64,000 nt of DNA. Source: Streptomyces sp. AC558_RSS880. GTDB lineage: Bacteria > Actinomycetota > Actinomycetes > Streptomycetales > Streptomycetaceae. Position 1 is the stretch's first letter. Every line of letters begins with the position of its first letter. Positions 45,384 to 56,345 of this stretch are shown piece by piece. The stretch is taken from assembly GCF_019049255.1 (NCBI RefSeq), contig NZ_JAGMUJ010000191.1, positions 1 to 64,000 on the forward strand, written 5' to 3'. Position numbers and translations under genes: made by a program. The notes beneath the pieces are model-generated. The model saw nothing but the letters and a program-made list of their open reading frames with translations. It was not told the DNA's origin and did not search any database.

Positions 45384-48300
45384 CGATGTGGCGGGCAATC
45401 GCTTCCGGGGTGCGCAGGGTGAACAGGTCGCGGATCGTGACGACAGGACCGTACTCCCGGCGGAGCAGCCCGATCAGCCGCACCGCCAGCATGGAGTGCC
45501 CTCCGAGGGACACGAAGTCGCTCACCGCGCTCACCTCGTCGTCGTCCAGGTCCAGTGCCTCGGCGAAGAACTCGCACACCACGGTCTCCGTCTCGGTCTC
45601 CGGTCCCCGCTCCCCCGCCGTGGTCAGCGCGCCCAGCGGCTTGGCCTCCGGCAGCGCCCTGGTGTCGGCCTTCCCGTTCACCGTCAGCGGGATGGCGTCG
45701 ACCCGCGCGTAGTGCGTCGGGCGCAGGAAGTCCGGCAGTCCGGCGCCCACTTCGGCGGCCACGGCCGCCAACTCCGCCCCTTCCAGCACGAGGTAGGCGG
45801 CCAGCCGGTACGCGCCGTCGACCCCCGGGTCGGGCTGGGCGACCGCGGCGGCGAACCGCACCGCCGGATGGGCCGCGAACGCGGCCTCGACCTCGCCGGG
45901 TTCGACCCGGTGGCCGCGTATCTTGACCTGCTGGTCGGTGCGGCCCAGGTACATCAGGTTGCCGTCCGGCCGGCGGGCCACGAGGTCCCCGGTGCGGTAC
46001 ATGCGCTCACCCGGCGCACCGAACGGGCACGCGACGAACCGGTGCGCGGTCTGGGCGGGCTGGCCGAGGTAGCCGCGCGCGATGCCGACGCCCGACACGT
46101 ACAGCTCACCGGGCACCCCGTCCGGCAGCGGCCGCAGCCACGGATCCAGTACGTACACGTCCGTGTTGTCGATCGCCACGCCCACCACCGGGTCCTGGCA
46201 CTCGAAGGTGCCGACGCCGAGGGTGTTGATGGTGTACTCGGTGGGTCCGTAGAGGTTGTAGCCGACCGTTCCCTCGGTCTCGGCGAGCCGCCGCCACAGC
46301 GTCGGGGTGACGGCCTCGCCGCCCAGCAGCACCAGCGCCGGGCGCCGCTCCGGGTCGTCGAGCAGGCCCTCCGCCACGAGCTGCTGCGCGTAGGTGGGGG
46401 TCACGTTGACGACGTCGATCCCGTGCTCCAGGCAGTACGCGACCAGGCGTGGCGCGTCACGGCGCAACTCCTCGTCGCAGATGTGGACCTCGTGTCCGTC
46501 GGCGAGCCACAACAGCTCCTCCCACGACATGTCGAAGGCGAACGACACGGTGTGCGCGATCCGGAAGACCCGGTGGCCGTGCTCCGCCAGCACCGGCTCG
46601 AAGATGCGGCGCTGATGGTTGACCAGCATGTTGGTGAGCCCGGCGTACTCGGTCACCACGCCCTTCGGCTTCCCGGTCGATCCGGAGGTGTAGATCGTGT
46701 ACGCGGGATGCCGCAGACGGTCCGGGTCGTCCGGCGCGAACGTCAGGTACGGCTCGGCCTCGGGCAGGGGACGGTCCAGCTCGATCAGGTCACCGGTGAG
46801 CCCGGTCAGCCGGGGCGCGACGGAGCCGACGGTGAGGATCACGTCCGGGCGGGCGTCCGCGACGATCGCCGCGATCCGCTCGTCCGGGTGGTCCAGCTCC
46901 AGCGGCACGTACGCGGCGCCGGTGCGCAGTACGGCGAACAGGGCGACGATCGAGTCGAGGGAGCGCGGGATCGCGAGACCCACGGTCGTCTCGGGTCCGA
47001 GGCCGCGCCCGGCGAGCACGCCCGCCACCGCGCGGCTGCGGTCCCGGAGTTCGGCGAAGGTCATGGACGAGCCGTGGGCGACGAGCGCGGTCCGCTCCGG
47101 GGCGCGGTCCGCCGCCCGGTCGAACCGGTCGACGACGGTGTCCGTGCCGACGTCCGTGCGTTCACCCGGCGACGGCTGCGCGCCGAGGCCCGGCAGTGCG
47201 CCCACCGGTCCGGTGGCCCGGGCCAGGTCGTCGAGCACGCGCAGGTAGTCGTCGAGGAGACGGCGGGCCCTCCCGGTGTCACCGACGCGGTGCTCCAGCT
47301 TGACCGTGAGCCGGTCGCCGGGGGTGACCACCCAGGTGTACGGGTAGTGCGTGGAGTCGTCGGCCTTCACCGAGGTGATGCCGTGCGTGGCGTTCATCTC
47401 GGCGAACGCGTCCATGTCCAGGAAGTTCTGCAGCACGAACAGGTTGTCGAACAGGGTGTCGTGCCCGGCGGCCCGCTGGATCTCGCCGAGCCCCAGGTGC
47501 TCGTGCTCCATCGCCTCGACCCTGGTCGCCTGTACGGCCGACAGGTACTCCCGGACGGTGTGGTCGGGCCGTGCCCGGGTCCACAGGGGCACGGTGTTGA
47601 GCAGCACGCCGACGATGCCGGACAGTCCCTCGCCCTCGCGGCCGGAGACGGTCACGCCGAACACCGCGTCGCCGCGGCCGGTGTGCGCGCCCAGCAGCAG
47701 GCCGAACGCGCCGGTGAGGAGCGAGTTCAGCGTGACACCGTGTGCCCTGGCCGCCTCCCGCACCAGGTCGGACCGTTCGGCGGACAGGGTGTGCACGAGG
47801 GCGTGCGGGAGGTCGTCCGAGAGGGCCGGCGCCGGTCCGGCGAGCAGGGTCGGGCCGGGGAGCCCCGCCAGGTGCTCCGCCCAGAAGCGTTCCGACGCGG
47901 CGGTGTCCCTGGCGGCGAGCGCCCGGGCGTGGTCCTCGAAGCTCGGCGTCGCCGGGACCGGATCGGCCACATCGCCCGCGACGGCGGCACGGTAGGCGTC
48001 GAAGAGGTCCCGCAGCACGATCTCGCGGGACCAGCCGTCCCACAGCAGCAGGTGGTAGCTGAGCAGCAGGCCGTCCCGGTCGTCGGGCAGGCGCACCACG
48101 GTCAGCCGGATCAGCGGCGGCTCACCCGGATCGAACCCCGTGTCCCGGTCCCGGGCACGCAACTCCTCGACCTCCGCGTCCGTCGACAGGGAGACCGTGC
48201 GGACGCCGACCCGCCGGCCCGCCTTGAGCACCTGGACCGGGTTGCCGTCGTCGTCGGTGGTGAAGCCGGCGCCCACGACCGGGTGCCGCCCGATGACGTG

Positions 48301-51300
48301 GGCCATCGCCTCGGCCAGCGCGTCGGTGTCGAGGCGCCGGTCGAAGGTGAACCAGTTCTGCGCCACGTAGTGCCCGGCCGGGCCCGCCAGCTGGGCCTGG
48401 AAGAACAGGCCCCGCTGGAGCGGGGTGACCGGCGCGGTGCGCTCGGCCGTGACGGAGGCGTCCGCGATGTGCTCCAGTGCGCTCAGCCAGTGCCCGGTGA
48501 TCTCGTCGGGGACGCCCTCGGCGAGGGTGAAGGCCGCGCGCAGGGACCCGGTGGTCTCGTCGAGCCACGCGTTGACCTCGACGGCGTACGGGCTGCCCGG
48601 TTCGCCCCCGGTGAGGTGCAGCGCCCGGGACTCGCTGCCCCGGCCGAGGTAGTTGAACAGCACCTGCGGGCGGGCCGTGAGCAGCGGTGCCGTCTGCGGG
48701 TTGAGGTACCTGAGCCGGCCGTACGCGACGTGCGCGTGCTCGTCCGGCTGGCGCTCGGCCACCTCGCGCGCCGCCGCCACGGGGTCGGTGTGGGCCGTGA
48801 GGCGTACGGGCGCGATGGAGGTGAACCAGCCGACCGTGCGGGTGTAGTCGTGGTGCTCGAGGGCCGGGACCCGGCCGTGCCGCTCCAGTTCGATCGCGAG
48901 ATCGGTGGGTGACGGCTGGATCCGTGTCAGCGCGGTGCGCAGGGCGCCGCACAGCAGCTCGGTGAGGCCGACGCCGAGCGCGGCGGGTGCCGTGCGCGTG
49001 AGGCGGTCGCTCACCTCGGGGGCGAGCACGACGGTGGTCTCGCGCGGCTCCCCGGGCGCCGGCAGCAGTGCGGGTGCCCGGAGCGTGGTGACCCAGTGGC
49101 CGAGGTCGTCGACGGCCTGTCCCGACCGGAGCGTCAGGGCTTCGGCGTACTCGGCGTACGACGTCGTCGCCGGGGCCGGGGTTCCCCCGCGCAGGGCGGT
49201 GGCCAGGTCGTCGAGCAGGATCAGCCAGGACACCGAGTCGACGGCGAGGTGGTGCACGGTGACCACGAGGGTCCGGGGCGCCTCCAGCCACGCGAACGCG
49301 ACGACGTCCCCGGACTCGGGGTCGAGCCGCCCGGCCGCCTCGTTCGCGACGGCCGTCGCGTCGGTGGTGTCCGGCCGTGCGACGGCGACGTCGCGGGCGG
49401 GCTCGGTGCGCAGGGTCCACACGCCGTGCTCGGTGCGCAGCCGCAGCCGGAGGACCGGGTGCGCGGCGACCACGGCGTTCGCGGCGCGCCGGACGTCCGT
49501 GAAGCGGGCGCCTTCGGGGACGTCGAGGGTCCTGGCCTGGGCGAACCGGGTGAGGGAGCCGCCCAGTTCGCGTTGGCGGAGGATGATCGGGGTCGGCGTC
49601 AGGGGCCCGTCCTCGCGGCGGGCGGGAGCGGGCGCGGCACCGGCCCGGGGGGTCTGCGTCCCCAGGTGCTCCGCGAGCGCCCGCGGTGTCCTGAGCAGGA
49701 ACACGTCCCGGGGTGCGATCGGCAGGCCGAGTGCCCTGGCCCGGTTGACCACGGTGATGGCGACGATGCTGTCGCCCCCGGCACGGAAGAAGTCGGTGTC
49801 GGCGTCCACGGCCGCGCCGGGCAGCGCCCGGGTGAAGACGTCCACGAGTGCGGCGGTGGCCGCGTGTCCGTCCGCGGGTGCCTCGTGGCCGGCCGTGCCG
49901 TTCCCCGTGCTCCTGCGGGCGTGTTCGGTCAGGGCCTTGCGGTCGAGTTTGCCGTTGACCGTCAGCGGCAGGGCGTCGATCGTGAGGACCCGGCCCGGAA
50001 CCATGTGCGCGGGCAGTTTCCCGGCCAGCGGGGCGGTGAGGTCGCCGGGGGTGCGGCCCACCACGTGCGCGACCAGGTGGTCTCCGGTGTCCGCCACCGT
50101 GACGGCGGCGTCGACCACGCCGTCGAGCTCCCGGATCGCGGACTCCACCTCGCCCAACTCGACGCGGAAGCCCTTGAGTTGCACTTGGTCGTCGGCACGC
50201 CCGATGAACTCCAGCTCGCCGTCGAGGGTGCGGCGGGCCAGGTCGCCCGTGTGGTACATGCGGGAGCCGTCGCCCGCGAACGGGTTCGCCACGAACCGGC
50301 CCGCGGTGAGGCCGGGCCTGCCCAGGTAGCCGAGCGACACCTGGTCGCCGGCGACGTAGATGGCGCCCACCCGGCCGGGCGGCACCGGCCGGAGCCGGTC
50401 GTCGAGGAGGTGGGTGACCAGGCCGGGAAGGGGGCCGCCGATCGGGCTGACGTCATCGCCGGGGCCGAAGTCCTCGTCGGTCAGCACCCGGTGGGTGACG
50501 TGGACGGTGGTCTCGGTGATGCCGTACATGTTGACCAGTTCGGGCGACGCGGTGCCGTGCCGCTCGACCCAGCCGCGCAGCCGGCCGAGGTCCAGCGCCT
50601 CCCCGCCGAAGACGATCCGGCGCAGCGCGGGCAGCGGCTCGCCGGCCAGCCGGTCCGCCTCGGCGAACTGGTAGAACGCCGACGGGGTCTGGTTGAGCAC
50701 GGTCACTCCGCGCTCGCGGACCAGGCGGTGGAAGTCGACCGGGGAGCGGGTCAGCCCGTACTCGGGCACCAGCAGCTCACCGCCGTGCGCCAGCGCGCCC
50801 CACAGCTCCCAGACCGCGAAGTCGAAGGAGAAGGAGTGGAACTGGACCCACACGTCGTCCGGGCCGAAGCCCATGTCCGGCTGTGTACGGGCGAGCAGGG
50901 TCACCACGCCGGCGTGCGGGACGACGACGCCCTTGGGCCGGCCGGTCGATCCGGAGGTGTAGATGACGTACGCGGGGTCGTGCCAGTCGGCCCCGGGTGC
51001 GGGCCCGGCGGCATCCGCCGGTGGCGGTTCCTCTCCCTGGACGAGCACGCGGGCCGCGACACCGGCCCGGCTGAGGAGCTCTGTGAAGCGGTCGCGCTGC
51101 TCGCGGTCCACGAGGACCACTTGCGGGGCCGCGTCGGCGAGGACGTACTCCAGCCGTTCGTCCGGGTACGCCAGGTCGAGCGGTACGTACGCGCCGCCCG
51201 CGCCGACGATCGCGACCAGCGCGACGACCTGCTCGACGGAGCGCGGGACGGCGACGGCCACCAGCTTGCCCGGACCGACCCCGGCCGCGCGCAGGGAGGC

Positions 51301-54300
51301 GGCCAACTCGTCCTTCGCCTGCGCCAGTTCACCGTAGGTCAGGGACCGGGTGGTGCCGTCGAGGCCGCACTGGGTGACGGCGGTGGCGGCGGGGTCGCGG
51401 CGCGCGGCGGCGTCGAAGAGTCCGCCCAGGGTCGTCGGGGTGACGGGGGCGGGGCGTCGACCGCTCTCCGGCTCCAGGTCCGCGACCGGGGTGTCCGGGC
51501 GGGTGAGCAGGCGGGTCAGCGTGCCGGTGAACGTGCGCAGGATCGCCCGGGCGGTCGTCTCCCGCAGCAGTTCACCGTCGTGGATGAGGTTGAAGCGCGG
51601 GCGGCCGTCGGGGGCGCGCTCGACGACGAGCGTCAACGGATAGTGCGGGGCGCCCTCGTTGACGATGCCGGTGATGGCCAGGGTGTCGCCGGGCCGCCGC
51701 AGGGAGGCCGCGTCGGTGGTCACGTCGAACACCACGAGGGTGTCGAAGAGGGGCCCGGAACCGGCCTGCCGGCCGATCCTCGCCAGTGACACGTGCTGGT
51801 GCGGCAGGACCGCGCTCTGGTGGTCGCGCACCGAGGACAGCAGGTCGCCCGCCGTGGTGCCGGAGGACCAACGGGCGCGTACGGGGATGGTGTTGATGAA
51901 CAGGCCCACCATGTCCCCGATGCCGGGCACCTCGGCGTCGCGGCCGGACACCGTGGAGCCGAACACCACGTCGTCGCTCCGCAGGATGCCGCCGAGGGTC
52001 AGGGCCCAGGCGCTGTGCACGGCCACGCTCAGCGGCACGCCCGCCTCGCGGGCGACGGCGTCGATGTCGTCCTCGGGCTCCACGGCGGTGTCGGCGAACC
52101 GGTCGGACGGGGTGTGGTCCTCGGCGACCAGCGACGGGCCGGGCAGGCCGGCGAGTTGCTCGCGCCACACCCGGTCGCTCTCGTCGGCGTCGCGTCCGGC
52201 GAGCCAGTGCACGTAGTCGGCGAAGCTGTCGGCCGGGTGCACGGTTCCCGGTGCGTGGTACTCGGCCAGCAGCGCGCGGAGCATCGGCGGGACGGACCAG
52301 CCGTCGGCGATGATGTGGTGCACGGTCTGCACCAGGACGCTGTGGCCGGGGCCGCCGCGGACGAGGGTGCAGCGCATCAGCGGGCCGGTGGCCAGGTCGA
52401 AGCCGGCGCGGCGGTCGCGTTCGGCGAGGTCGCGCAGGTCCTCGTCGGTGATGCCGGGGCGGTCGGTCACGGTGAAGGGGACTTCGACGCCGTTCTCCAG
52501 CACGGAGACCACGCGGCCGTCGGCGAGGGCCGTGAAGCGGGCGGCCAGGTTGGGGAAGAGCGTGAGCAGCCGGGTGGCCGCCGCCGCGAGCCGGCCGGCG
52601 TCCACCTCGCCGTCCAGGGTGAGGAGTTGCTGCTCGACGTAGGCGCCCGCCGAGTCGTCGTCGAAGACGGAGTGGAAGTACAGGCCCTCCTGCAGCGGGG
52701 TCAGCGGCAGGATGTCGCGCAGTGCCGGGCCGTCCAGGGCGTCGACGTCGCTCTGTGTGAGCGGTACCAGGGGGAAGTCGCTGGGCGAGTGGCCGCCCCG
52801 GTCGAGTGCGGCGAGTCCGGCGAGGGCGGTGCGGAAGTATTCGCCGAGGGTGGTGATGTCCTCGTCGGTGAACATCCCGTCGGGCCAGGAGATCGTGGTG
52901 ACCAGTTCGTACGCGCCGTCGGCGGCGGGTTCGGCGATCGCGTTGAACTCCAGGGCGCGCGGCAGGCGCATCCGGGGGTCGCGCCTCTCGCCCAGCCGGC
53001 CGGTGGTGCCCGCCAGTTGCCAGTCGCCGGGGGCGCCGGCGGCGAAACGGCCGAGGTAGTTGAAGAGCACCTGGGGTGCGGGGGCGTCGAACTCCGTGCC
53101 GGTCAGGTACCGCAGGGCACCGTAGGAGACGCCGTTGTCCGGTACCCGGGCGAGGTCCTCCTTGACGGCCTTGAGGGCGGCGGTCAGGTACGCGGACGCG
53201 GTGAGGTCGGGCGCCGTTCCGGGGTCCACCGTCACCGGGAAGAGGGTGGTGAACCAGCCCACGGTCCGGGACAGTTCCGGCTCGAAGCCGGCGGAGTCCG
53301 CCACGAACCCCGCCTCGCGGCCGTGGCCCTCGAGCTCGATGTGCGCGAAGGTCTGGTCCTGGCCGAGGTCGCGGCGCCGGCGGGCGAGGGCGACGGCGAG
53401 CGCGGTGAGCAGGACGTCGTTGACGCCGGCGTGGAACTTCGCGGGGATCTCGCCCAGCAGCGCGGCCGTGACCTCGGGACCGACCGTGACGGTCCGCAGG
53501 CGCTCGCCCGCGACGGTGTCGTCCTCGGACAGGGCGCGCCGGCCCAGCGGCAGGTCCCGGCCCGGCAGGGGACGCCGGTGGTAGGAGCTGTCCGCGTCGA
53601 AGGCGGCGCGTTCCAGCAGCTGCGTCCAGCGCCGGAACGACGTGCCCACCGGGGGCAGTTCGACGGGCGTGCCGGAGGTGAGCTGTCGCCAGGCGGTGGC
53701 CAGGTCCTCCATCAGGACGCGCCAGGACACCCCGTCGATCACCACGTGGTGCGCCACGAGGACGAGTTGGCGTGCCGCACGGCGCCAGACGGCCCGCAGC
53801 ATCACGCCGGCCGCGGGGTCCAGCCCGTCGGTGGCGAGGGCGACGCACTCGTCGAGCGGGCGGTCGCTCTCCTGCCATCCGGCCGCGGCCCCGTCCGCCT
53901 CCGGGATGTCGAAGCTCCAGGGTTCGCCGCGCACCAGCCTGGCGCGCAGCATGTCGTGGTGCCGGACCACGGCGGTGAGGATCTCGTCGAGGGCGTCGGC
54001 GGTCAGGTCCGCCGGGGTGTTCAGCACCACCGACTGCACGAAGCCGTCGATCGCGTCGGTGGTCTCGCCGAGCCACTGGACGACGGGCGATCCGACGACG
54101 GAGCCGGTCGGGACGTCGCGGTGGTCCACGGCAAAGACGTCCTCACGGCTCGCCACCGCCGCCAGCGCCCCCACGGTGGTGTGGGTGAAGACCTGCCGCG
54201 CCGTGACGTGGAGACCGGCGGCACGCAGCGCGCTCAGCAGCGAGATCGCCAGGATGCTGTCCCCGCCGAGCTGGAAGAAGTCCTGGTCGGCCCCGACCTC

Positions 54301-56298
54301 CTCGAGCCGCAGCACCGCCGCGACCGCCGCGCACACCGCGCGCTCGTTCTCGGTGGCGGGCGGCACGAGCGTGCCCGTCGGGACCGCGGGTTCCGGCAGG
54401 GCGTTCCGGTCGAGCTTGCCGTTCGCGGTGAGCGGGAACTCCGTCAGGACGACGATGTGGGCGGGCACCATGTACTCGACCATGTGCTCGCGGGCCCACG
54501 CCTTGACCTCGTCGGCCCGCAGGTCCTCGCTTCCGGCGGCCGGGATGACGTACCCGACCAGGTAGGTGCCGCCCGCCGTGTTCTTCTTCGGGACGACGCA
54601 GGTGTGCCGTACCCCGGGGTGCTCGGCGAGTCCGACCTCGACGTCCTCGATCTCCAGCCGCATGCCGCGGATCTTGACCTGGTTGTCGGCGCGGCCGAGG
54701 AAGTCCAGTGATCCGTCCGGGTTGTACCGTGCGAGGTCACCGGTGCGGTACAGCCGGGACCCGTCGTCGGCGAAGGGGTTCGCCACGAACCGGGAGGCGG
54801 TCAGGCCGGGCGCGTTGACGTAGCCGCGCCCCAGGAGGAAGCCGCCCACGTACAGTTCGCCGCCGGCCCCGAACGGGACCGGGCGCAGTTCGTCGTCCAG
54901 GACGTACAGCCGGGTGTTGGGGTTGGCCCTGCCGATCGACGTGGACAGGCGTTCCGCCGCGCCCCGGTAGATGACGTGCGAGACGCCGATGGTCGTCTCG
55001 GCGGGGCCGTAGCCGTGGTACATGGGGATGTCGAGTGTGGCGCGGAACCGCTCGTACAGCTCCGGGGTCAGCACCTCGCCGCCGCACCACACGTGCCGCA
55101 GGCTGTCCAGCCGGCCGGAGTCGCCGGCGATCTCCAGCAGCACGTCCAGCATGGACGACACCAGGTAGGTGAAGGTGACGCGCTGCTCTTCGATCACGCT
55201 CAGCAGGTGGTGCGGGTCGCGTTCGCCGCCGGGCCGCAGGACGACCAGCCGGCCGCCGGAGACCAGCGGCAGGAATATCTCGTTGATGGAGATGTCGAAG
55301 GACAGCGGAGCCTTGAACAGGGACGCGTCGTCGTGGCCGAAGCGCAGGATCTCGTCGACCTGCCACAGCAGGCGCTCGCTGATCGCCTCGTGCCGGATCA
55401 TCGCGCCCTTGGGCCGCCCGGTCGAGCCGGATGTGAAGATCACGTAGGCGAGGGCGTCACCGGGGAGGGGGACGCCGGTCTCCCCGGTGGGGTGGGAACC
55501 GTACCGCCAGTCGGCGAGGTCGACGGCGACGGCCTCCGGTTCGGCCGGGTCGTGCCCGCCCGAGTCGTTGAGCTGGAGGACGACCCGGGCGTCCTCGATG
55601 ACGACGGCCCGGCGGGCGGCGGGCCACTGCGGGTCGAGGGGGACGAACGCGCATCCGGCCTGGAGCACGGCGAGCAGGCCGATCACCATGTCGGCGGAGC
55701 GGCCCAGTGAGATGCCGACGACCTGTTCGGCGGTGAGTCCGCGTGCGACGAGGTGGTGGGCCAGCTGGCTGGACAGCTCGGCGGTCTGACGGTAGGTCAG
55801 CGAGCGGTGTTCGTCGACGACGGCGACGGCGTCCGGCCTGGTGCGCGCCTGCTCGCGGAACATCTCCACGATGGTCGGCCGGGCCCGGTCGGCGTCGGTG
55901 TCGTTCCACTCGGCCAGCGTCGCGAGCCGCGCCGCCACGCTGGACGGGCCGATGGTGCCGAGCGGCCGGTCCGGGAAGTCGGCGAGGTCGTCCAGGGCGA
56001 GCTGGGCGCCGGCCGGCAGGACGCCTTCCGGGGCGGTGATGCTCAGGCCGTCCGCGCCGTCCGCGCCGACCCGCCAGCCGGCGGGCGCCGTCCCGCCGTT
56101 GTCGACCCAGCCGAGGACGTCGGCGAACAGGGTGCCGGGGGTCAGGTCGATGCCGTCGGGGCTCAGGCCGGTAGCCCAGTACGACAGCCCGATGGCACTC
56201 GCCTCGGCGATGGTCCTGTCGGAGTAGTCGCCGGTGCGCCGACGTACGTCGGCCAGGCGTGCGGGAGAAAGCAGTACGACACGAGCGTTCGGTTCCAT
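45370..56298 (-). CDS. cchH: Trimodular coelichelin-type NRPS (A-T-E-C-A-T-E-C-A-T)
   Basis: 3642 residues from ATG 56298 (ATG 56325 is an alternative; neither has a strong ribosome-binding site). Carrier-protein serines: 681, 2177 and 3602. Epimerisation domains: HHVVIDG at 850 and HHLAVDS at 2349. Condensation domains: HHIIADG at 1327 and YHLLLWDG at 2748, whose first motif His is Tyr but whose second is kept. Specificity residues read from the A domains: DINYWGGIG, DFWNVGMVH and DMENLGLIN, which fit formyl-hydroxyornithine, threonine and hydroxyornithine. There is no thioesterase. In coelichelin synthesis three modules make a tetrapeptide by using the first module twice. An iron box lies 48 bp upstream, across the exporter stop. 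Confidence 0.97.
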   Translation of the reverse strand: MEPNARVVLLSPARLADVRRRTGDYSDRTIAEASAIGLSYWATGLSPDGIDLTPGTLFADVLGWVDNGGTAPAGWRVGADGADGLSITAPEGVLPAGAQLALDDLADFPDRPLGTIGPSSVAARLATLAEWNDTDADRARPTIVEMFREQARTRPDAVAVVDEHRSLTYRQTAELSSQLAHHLVARGLTAEQVVGISLGRSADMVIGLLAVLQAGCAFVPLDPQWPAARRAVVIEDARVVLQLNDSGGHDPAEPEAVAVDLADWRYGSHPTGETGVPLPGDALAYVIFTSGSTGRPKGAMIRHEAISERLLWQVDEILRFGHDDASLFKAPLSFDISINEIFLPLVSGGRLVVLRPGGERDPHHLLSVIEEQRVTFTYLVSSMLDVLLEIAGDSGRLDSLRHVWCGGEVLTPELYERFRATLDIPMYHGYGPAETTIGVSHVIYRGAAERLSTSIGRANPNTRLYVLDDELRPVPFGAGGELYVGGFLLGRGYVNAPGLTASRFVANPFADDGSRLYRTGDLARYNPDGSLDFLGRADNQVKIRGMRLEIEDVEVGLAEHPGVRHTCVVPKKNTAGGTYLVGYVIPAAGSEDLRADEVKAWAREHMVEYMVPAHIVVLTEFPLTANGKLDRNALPEPAVPTGTLVPPATENERAVCAAVAAVLRLEEVGADQDFFQLGGDSILAISLLSALRAAGLHVTARQVFTHTTVGALAAVASREDVFAVDHRDVPTGSVVGSPVVQWLGETTDAIDGFVQSVVLNTPADLTADALDEILTAVVRHHDMLRARLVRGEPWSFDIPEADGAAAGWQESDRPLDECVALATDGLDPAAGVMLRAVWRRAARQLVLVAHHVVIDGVSWRVLMEDLATAWRQLTSGTPVELPPVGTSFRRWTQLLERAAFDADSSYHRRPLPGRDLPLGRRALSEDDTVAGERLRTVTVGPEVTAALLGEIPAKFHAGVNDVLLTALAVALARRRRDLGQDQTFAHIELEGHGREAGFVADSAGFEPELSRTVGWFTTLFPVTVDPGTAPDLTASAYLTAALKAVKEDLARVPDNGVSYGALRYLTGTEFDAPAPQVLFNYLGRFAAGAPGDWQLAGTTGRLGERRDPRMRLPRALEFNAIAEPAADGAYELVTTISWPDGMFTDEDITTLGEYFRTALAGLAALDRGGHSPSDFPLVPLTQSDVDALDGPALRDILPLTPLQEGLYFHSVFDDDSAGAYVEQQLLTLDGEVDAGRLAAAATRLLTLFPNLAARFTALADGRVVSVLENGVEVPFTVTDRPGITDEDLRDLAERDRRAGFDLATGPLMRCTLVRGGPGHSVLVQTVHHIIADGWSVPPMLRALLAEYHAPGTVHPADSFADYVHWLAGRDADESDRVWREQLAGLPGPSLVAEDHTPSDRFADTAVEPEDDIDAVAREAGVPLSVAVHSAWALTLGGILRSDDVVFGSTVSGRDAEVPGIGDMVGLFINTIPVRARWSSGTTAGDLLSSVRDHQSAVLPHQHVSLARIGRQAGSGPLFDTLVVFDVTTDAASLRRPGDTLAITGIVNEGAPHYPLTLVVERAPDGRPRFNLIHDGELLRETTARAILRTFTGTLTRLLTRPDTPVADLEPESGRRPAPVTPTTLGGLFDAAARRDPAATAVTQCGLDGTTRSLTYGELAQAKDELAASLRAAGVGPGKLVAVAVPRSVEQVVALVAIVGAGGAYVPLDLAYPDERLEYVLADAAPQVVLVDREQRDRFTELLSRAGVAARVLVQGEEPPPADAAGPAPGADWHDPAYVIYTSGSTGRPKGVVVPHAGVVTLLARTQPDMGFGPDDVWVQFHSFSFDFAVWELWGALAHGGELLVPEYGLTRSPVDFHRLVRERGVTVLNQTPSAFYQFAEADRLAGEPLPALRRIVFGGEALDLGRLRGWVERHGTASPELVNMYGITETTVHVTHRVLTDEDFGPGDDVSPIGGPLPGLVTHLLDDRLRPVPPGRVGAIYVAGDQVSLGYLGRPGLTAGRFVANPFAGDGSRMYHTGDLARRTLDGELEFIGRADDQVQLKGFRVELGEVESAIRELDGVVDAAVTVADTGDHLVAHVVGRTPGDLTAPLAGKLPAHMVPGRVLTIDALPLTVNGKLDRKALTEHARRSTGNGTAGHEAPADGHAATAALVDVFTRALPGAAVDADTDFFRAGGDSIVAITVVNRARALGLPIAPRDVFLLRTPRALAEHLGTQTPRAGAAPAPARREDGPLTPTPIILRQRELGGSLTRFAQARTLDVPEGARFTDVRRAANAVVAAHPVLRLRLRTEHGVWTLRTEPARDVAVARPDTTDATAVANEAAGRLDPESGDVVAFAWLEAPRTLVVTVHHLAVDSVSWLILLDDLATALRGGTPAPATTSYAEYAEALTLRSGQAVDDLGHWVTTLRAPALLPAPGEPRETTVVLAPEVSDRLTRTAPAALGVGLTELLCGALRTALTRIQPSPTDLAIELERHGRVPALEHHDYTRTVGWFTSIAPVRLTAHTDPVAAAREVAERQPDEHAHVAYGRLRYLNPQTAPLLTARPQVLFNYLGRGSESRALHLTGGEPGSPYAVEVNAWLDETTGSLRAAFTLAEGVPDEITGHWLSALEHIADASVTAERTAPVTPLQRGLFFQAQLAGPAGHYVAQNWFTFDRRLDTDALAEAMAHVIGRHPVVGAGFTTDDDGNPVQVLKAGRRVGVRTVSLSTDAEVEELRARDRDTGFDPGEPPLIRLTVVRLPDDRDGLLLSYHLLLWDGWSREIVLRDLFDAYRAAVAGDVADPVPATPSFEDHARALAARDTAASERFWAEHLAGLPGPTLLAGPAPALSDDLPHALVHTLSAERSDLVREAARAHGVTLNSLLTGAFGLLLGAHTGRGDAVFGVTVSGREGEGLSGIVGVLLNTVPLWTRARPDHTVREYLSAVQATRVEAMEHEHLGLGEIQRAAGHDTLFDNLFVLQNFLDMDAFAEMNATHGITSVKADDSTHYPYTWVVTPGDRLTVKLEHRVGDTGRARRLLDDYLRVLDDLARATGPVGALPGLGAQPSPGERTDVGTDTVVDRFDRAADRAPERTALVAHGSSMTFAELRDRSRAVAGVLAGRGLGPETTVGLAIPRSLDSIVALFAVLRTGAAYVPLELDHPDERIAAIVADARPDVILTVGSVAPRLTGLTGDLIELDRPLPEAEPYLTFAPDDPDRLRHPAYTIYTSGSTGKPKGVVTEYAGLTNMLVNHQRRIFEPVLAEHGHRVFRIAHTVSFAFDMSWEELLWLADGHEVHICDEELRRDAPRLVAYCLEHGIDVVNVTPTYAQQLVAEGLLDDPERRPALVLLGGEAVTPTLWRRLAETEGTVGYNLYGPTEYTINTLGVGTFECQDPVVGVAIDNTDVYVLDPWLRPLPDGVPGELYVSGVGIARGYLGQPAQTAHRFVACPFGAPGERMYRTGDLVARRPDGNLMYLGRTDQQVKIRGHRVEPGEVEAAFAAHPAVRFAAAVAQPDPGVDGAYRLAAYLVLEGAELAAVAAEVGAGLPDFLRPTHYARVDAIPLTVNGKADTRALPEAKPLGALTTAGERGPETETETVVCEFFAEALDLDDDEVSAVSDFVSLGGHSMLAVRLIGLLRREYGPVVTIRDLFTLRTPEAIARHIDDHS

Positions 56299-56345
56299 CG
56301 ACGACTCAACGCCCTTTCTCGGCATGAAAGTCAGTCCCACCCAAC

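Noticed and set aside
44722..48912. A 1396-codon plus-strand frame opposite the NRPS
   Set aside because: It is a GC-codon shadow of the NRPS and exporter genes; its composition is low in hydrophobic residues and no motif is seen.
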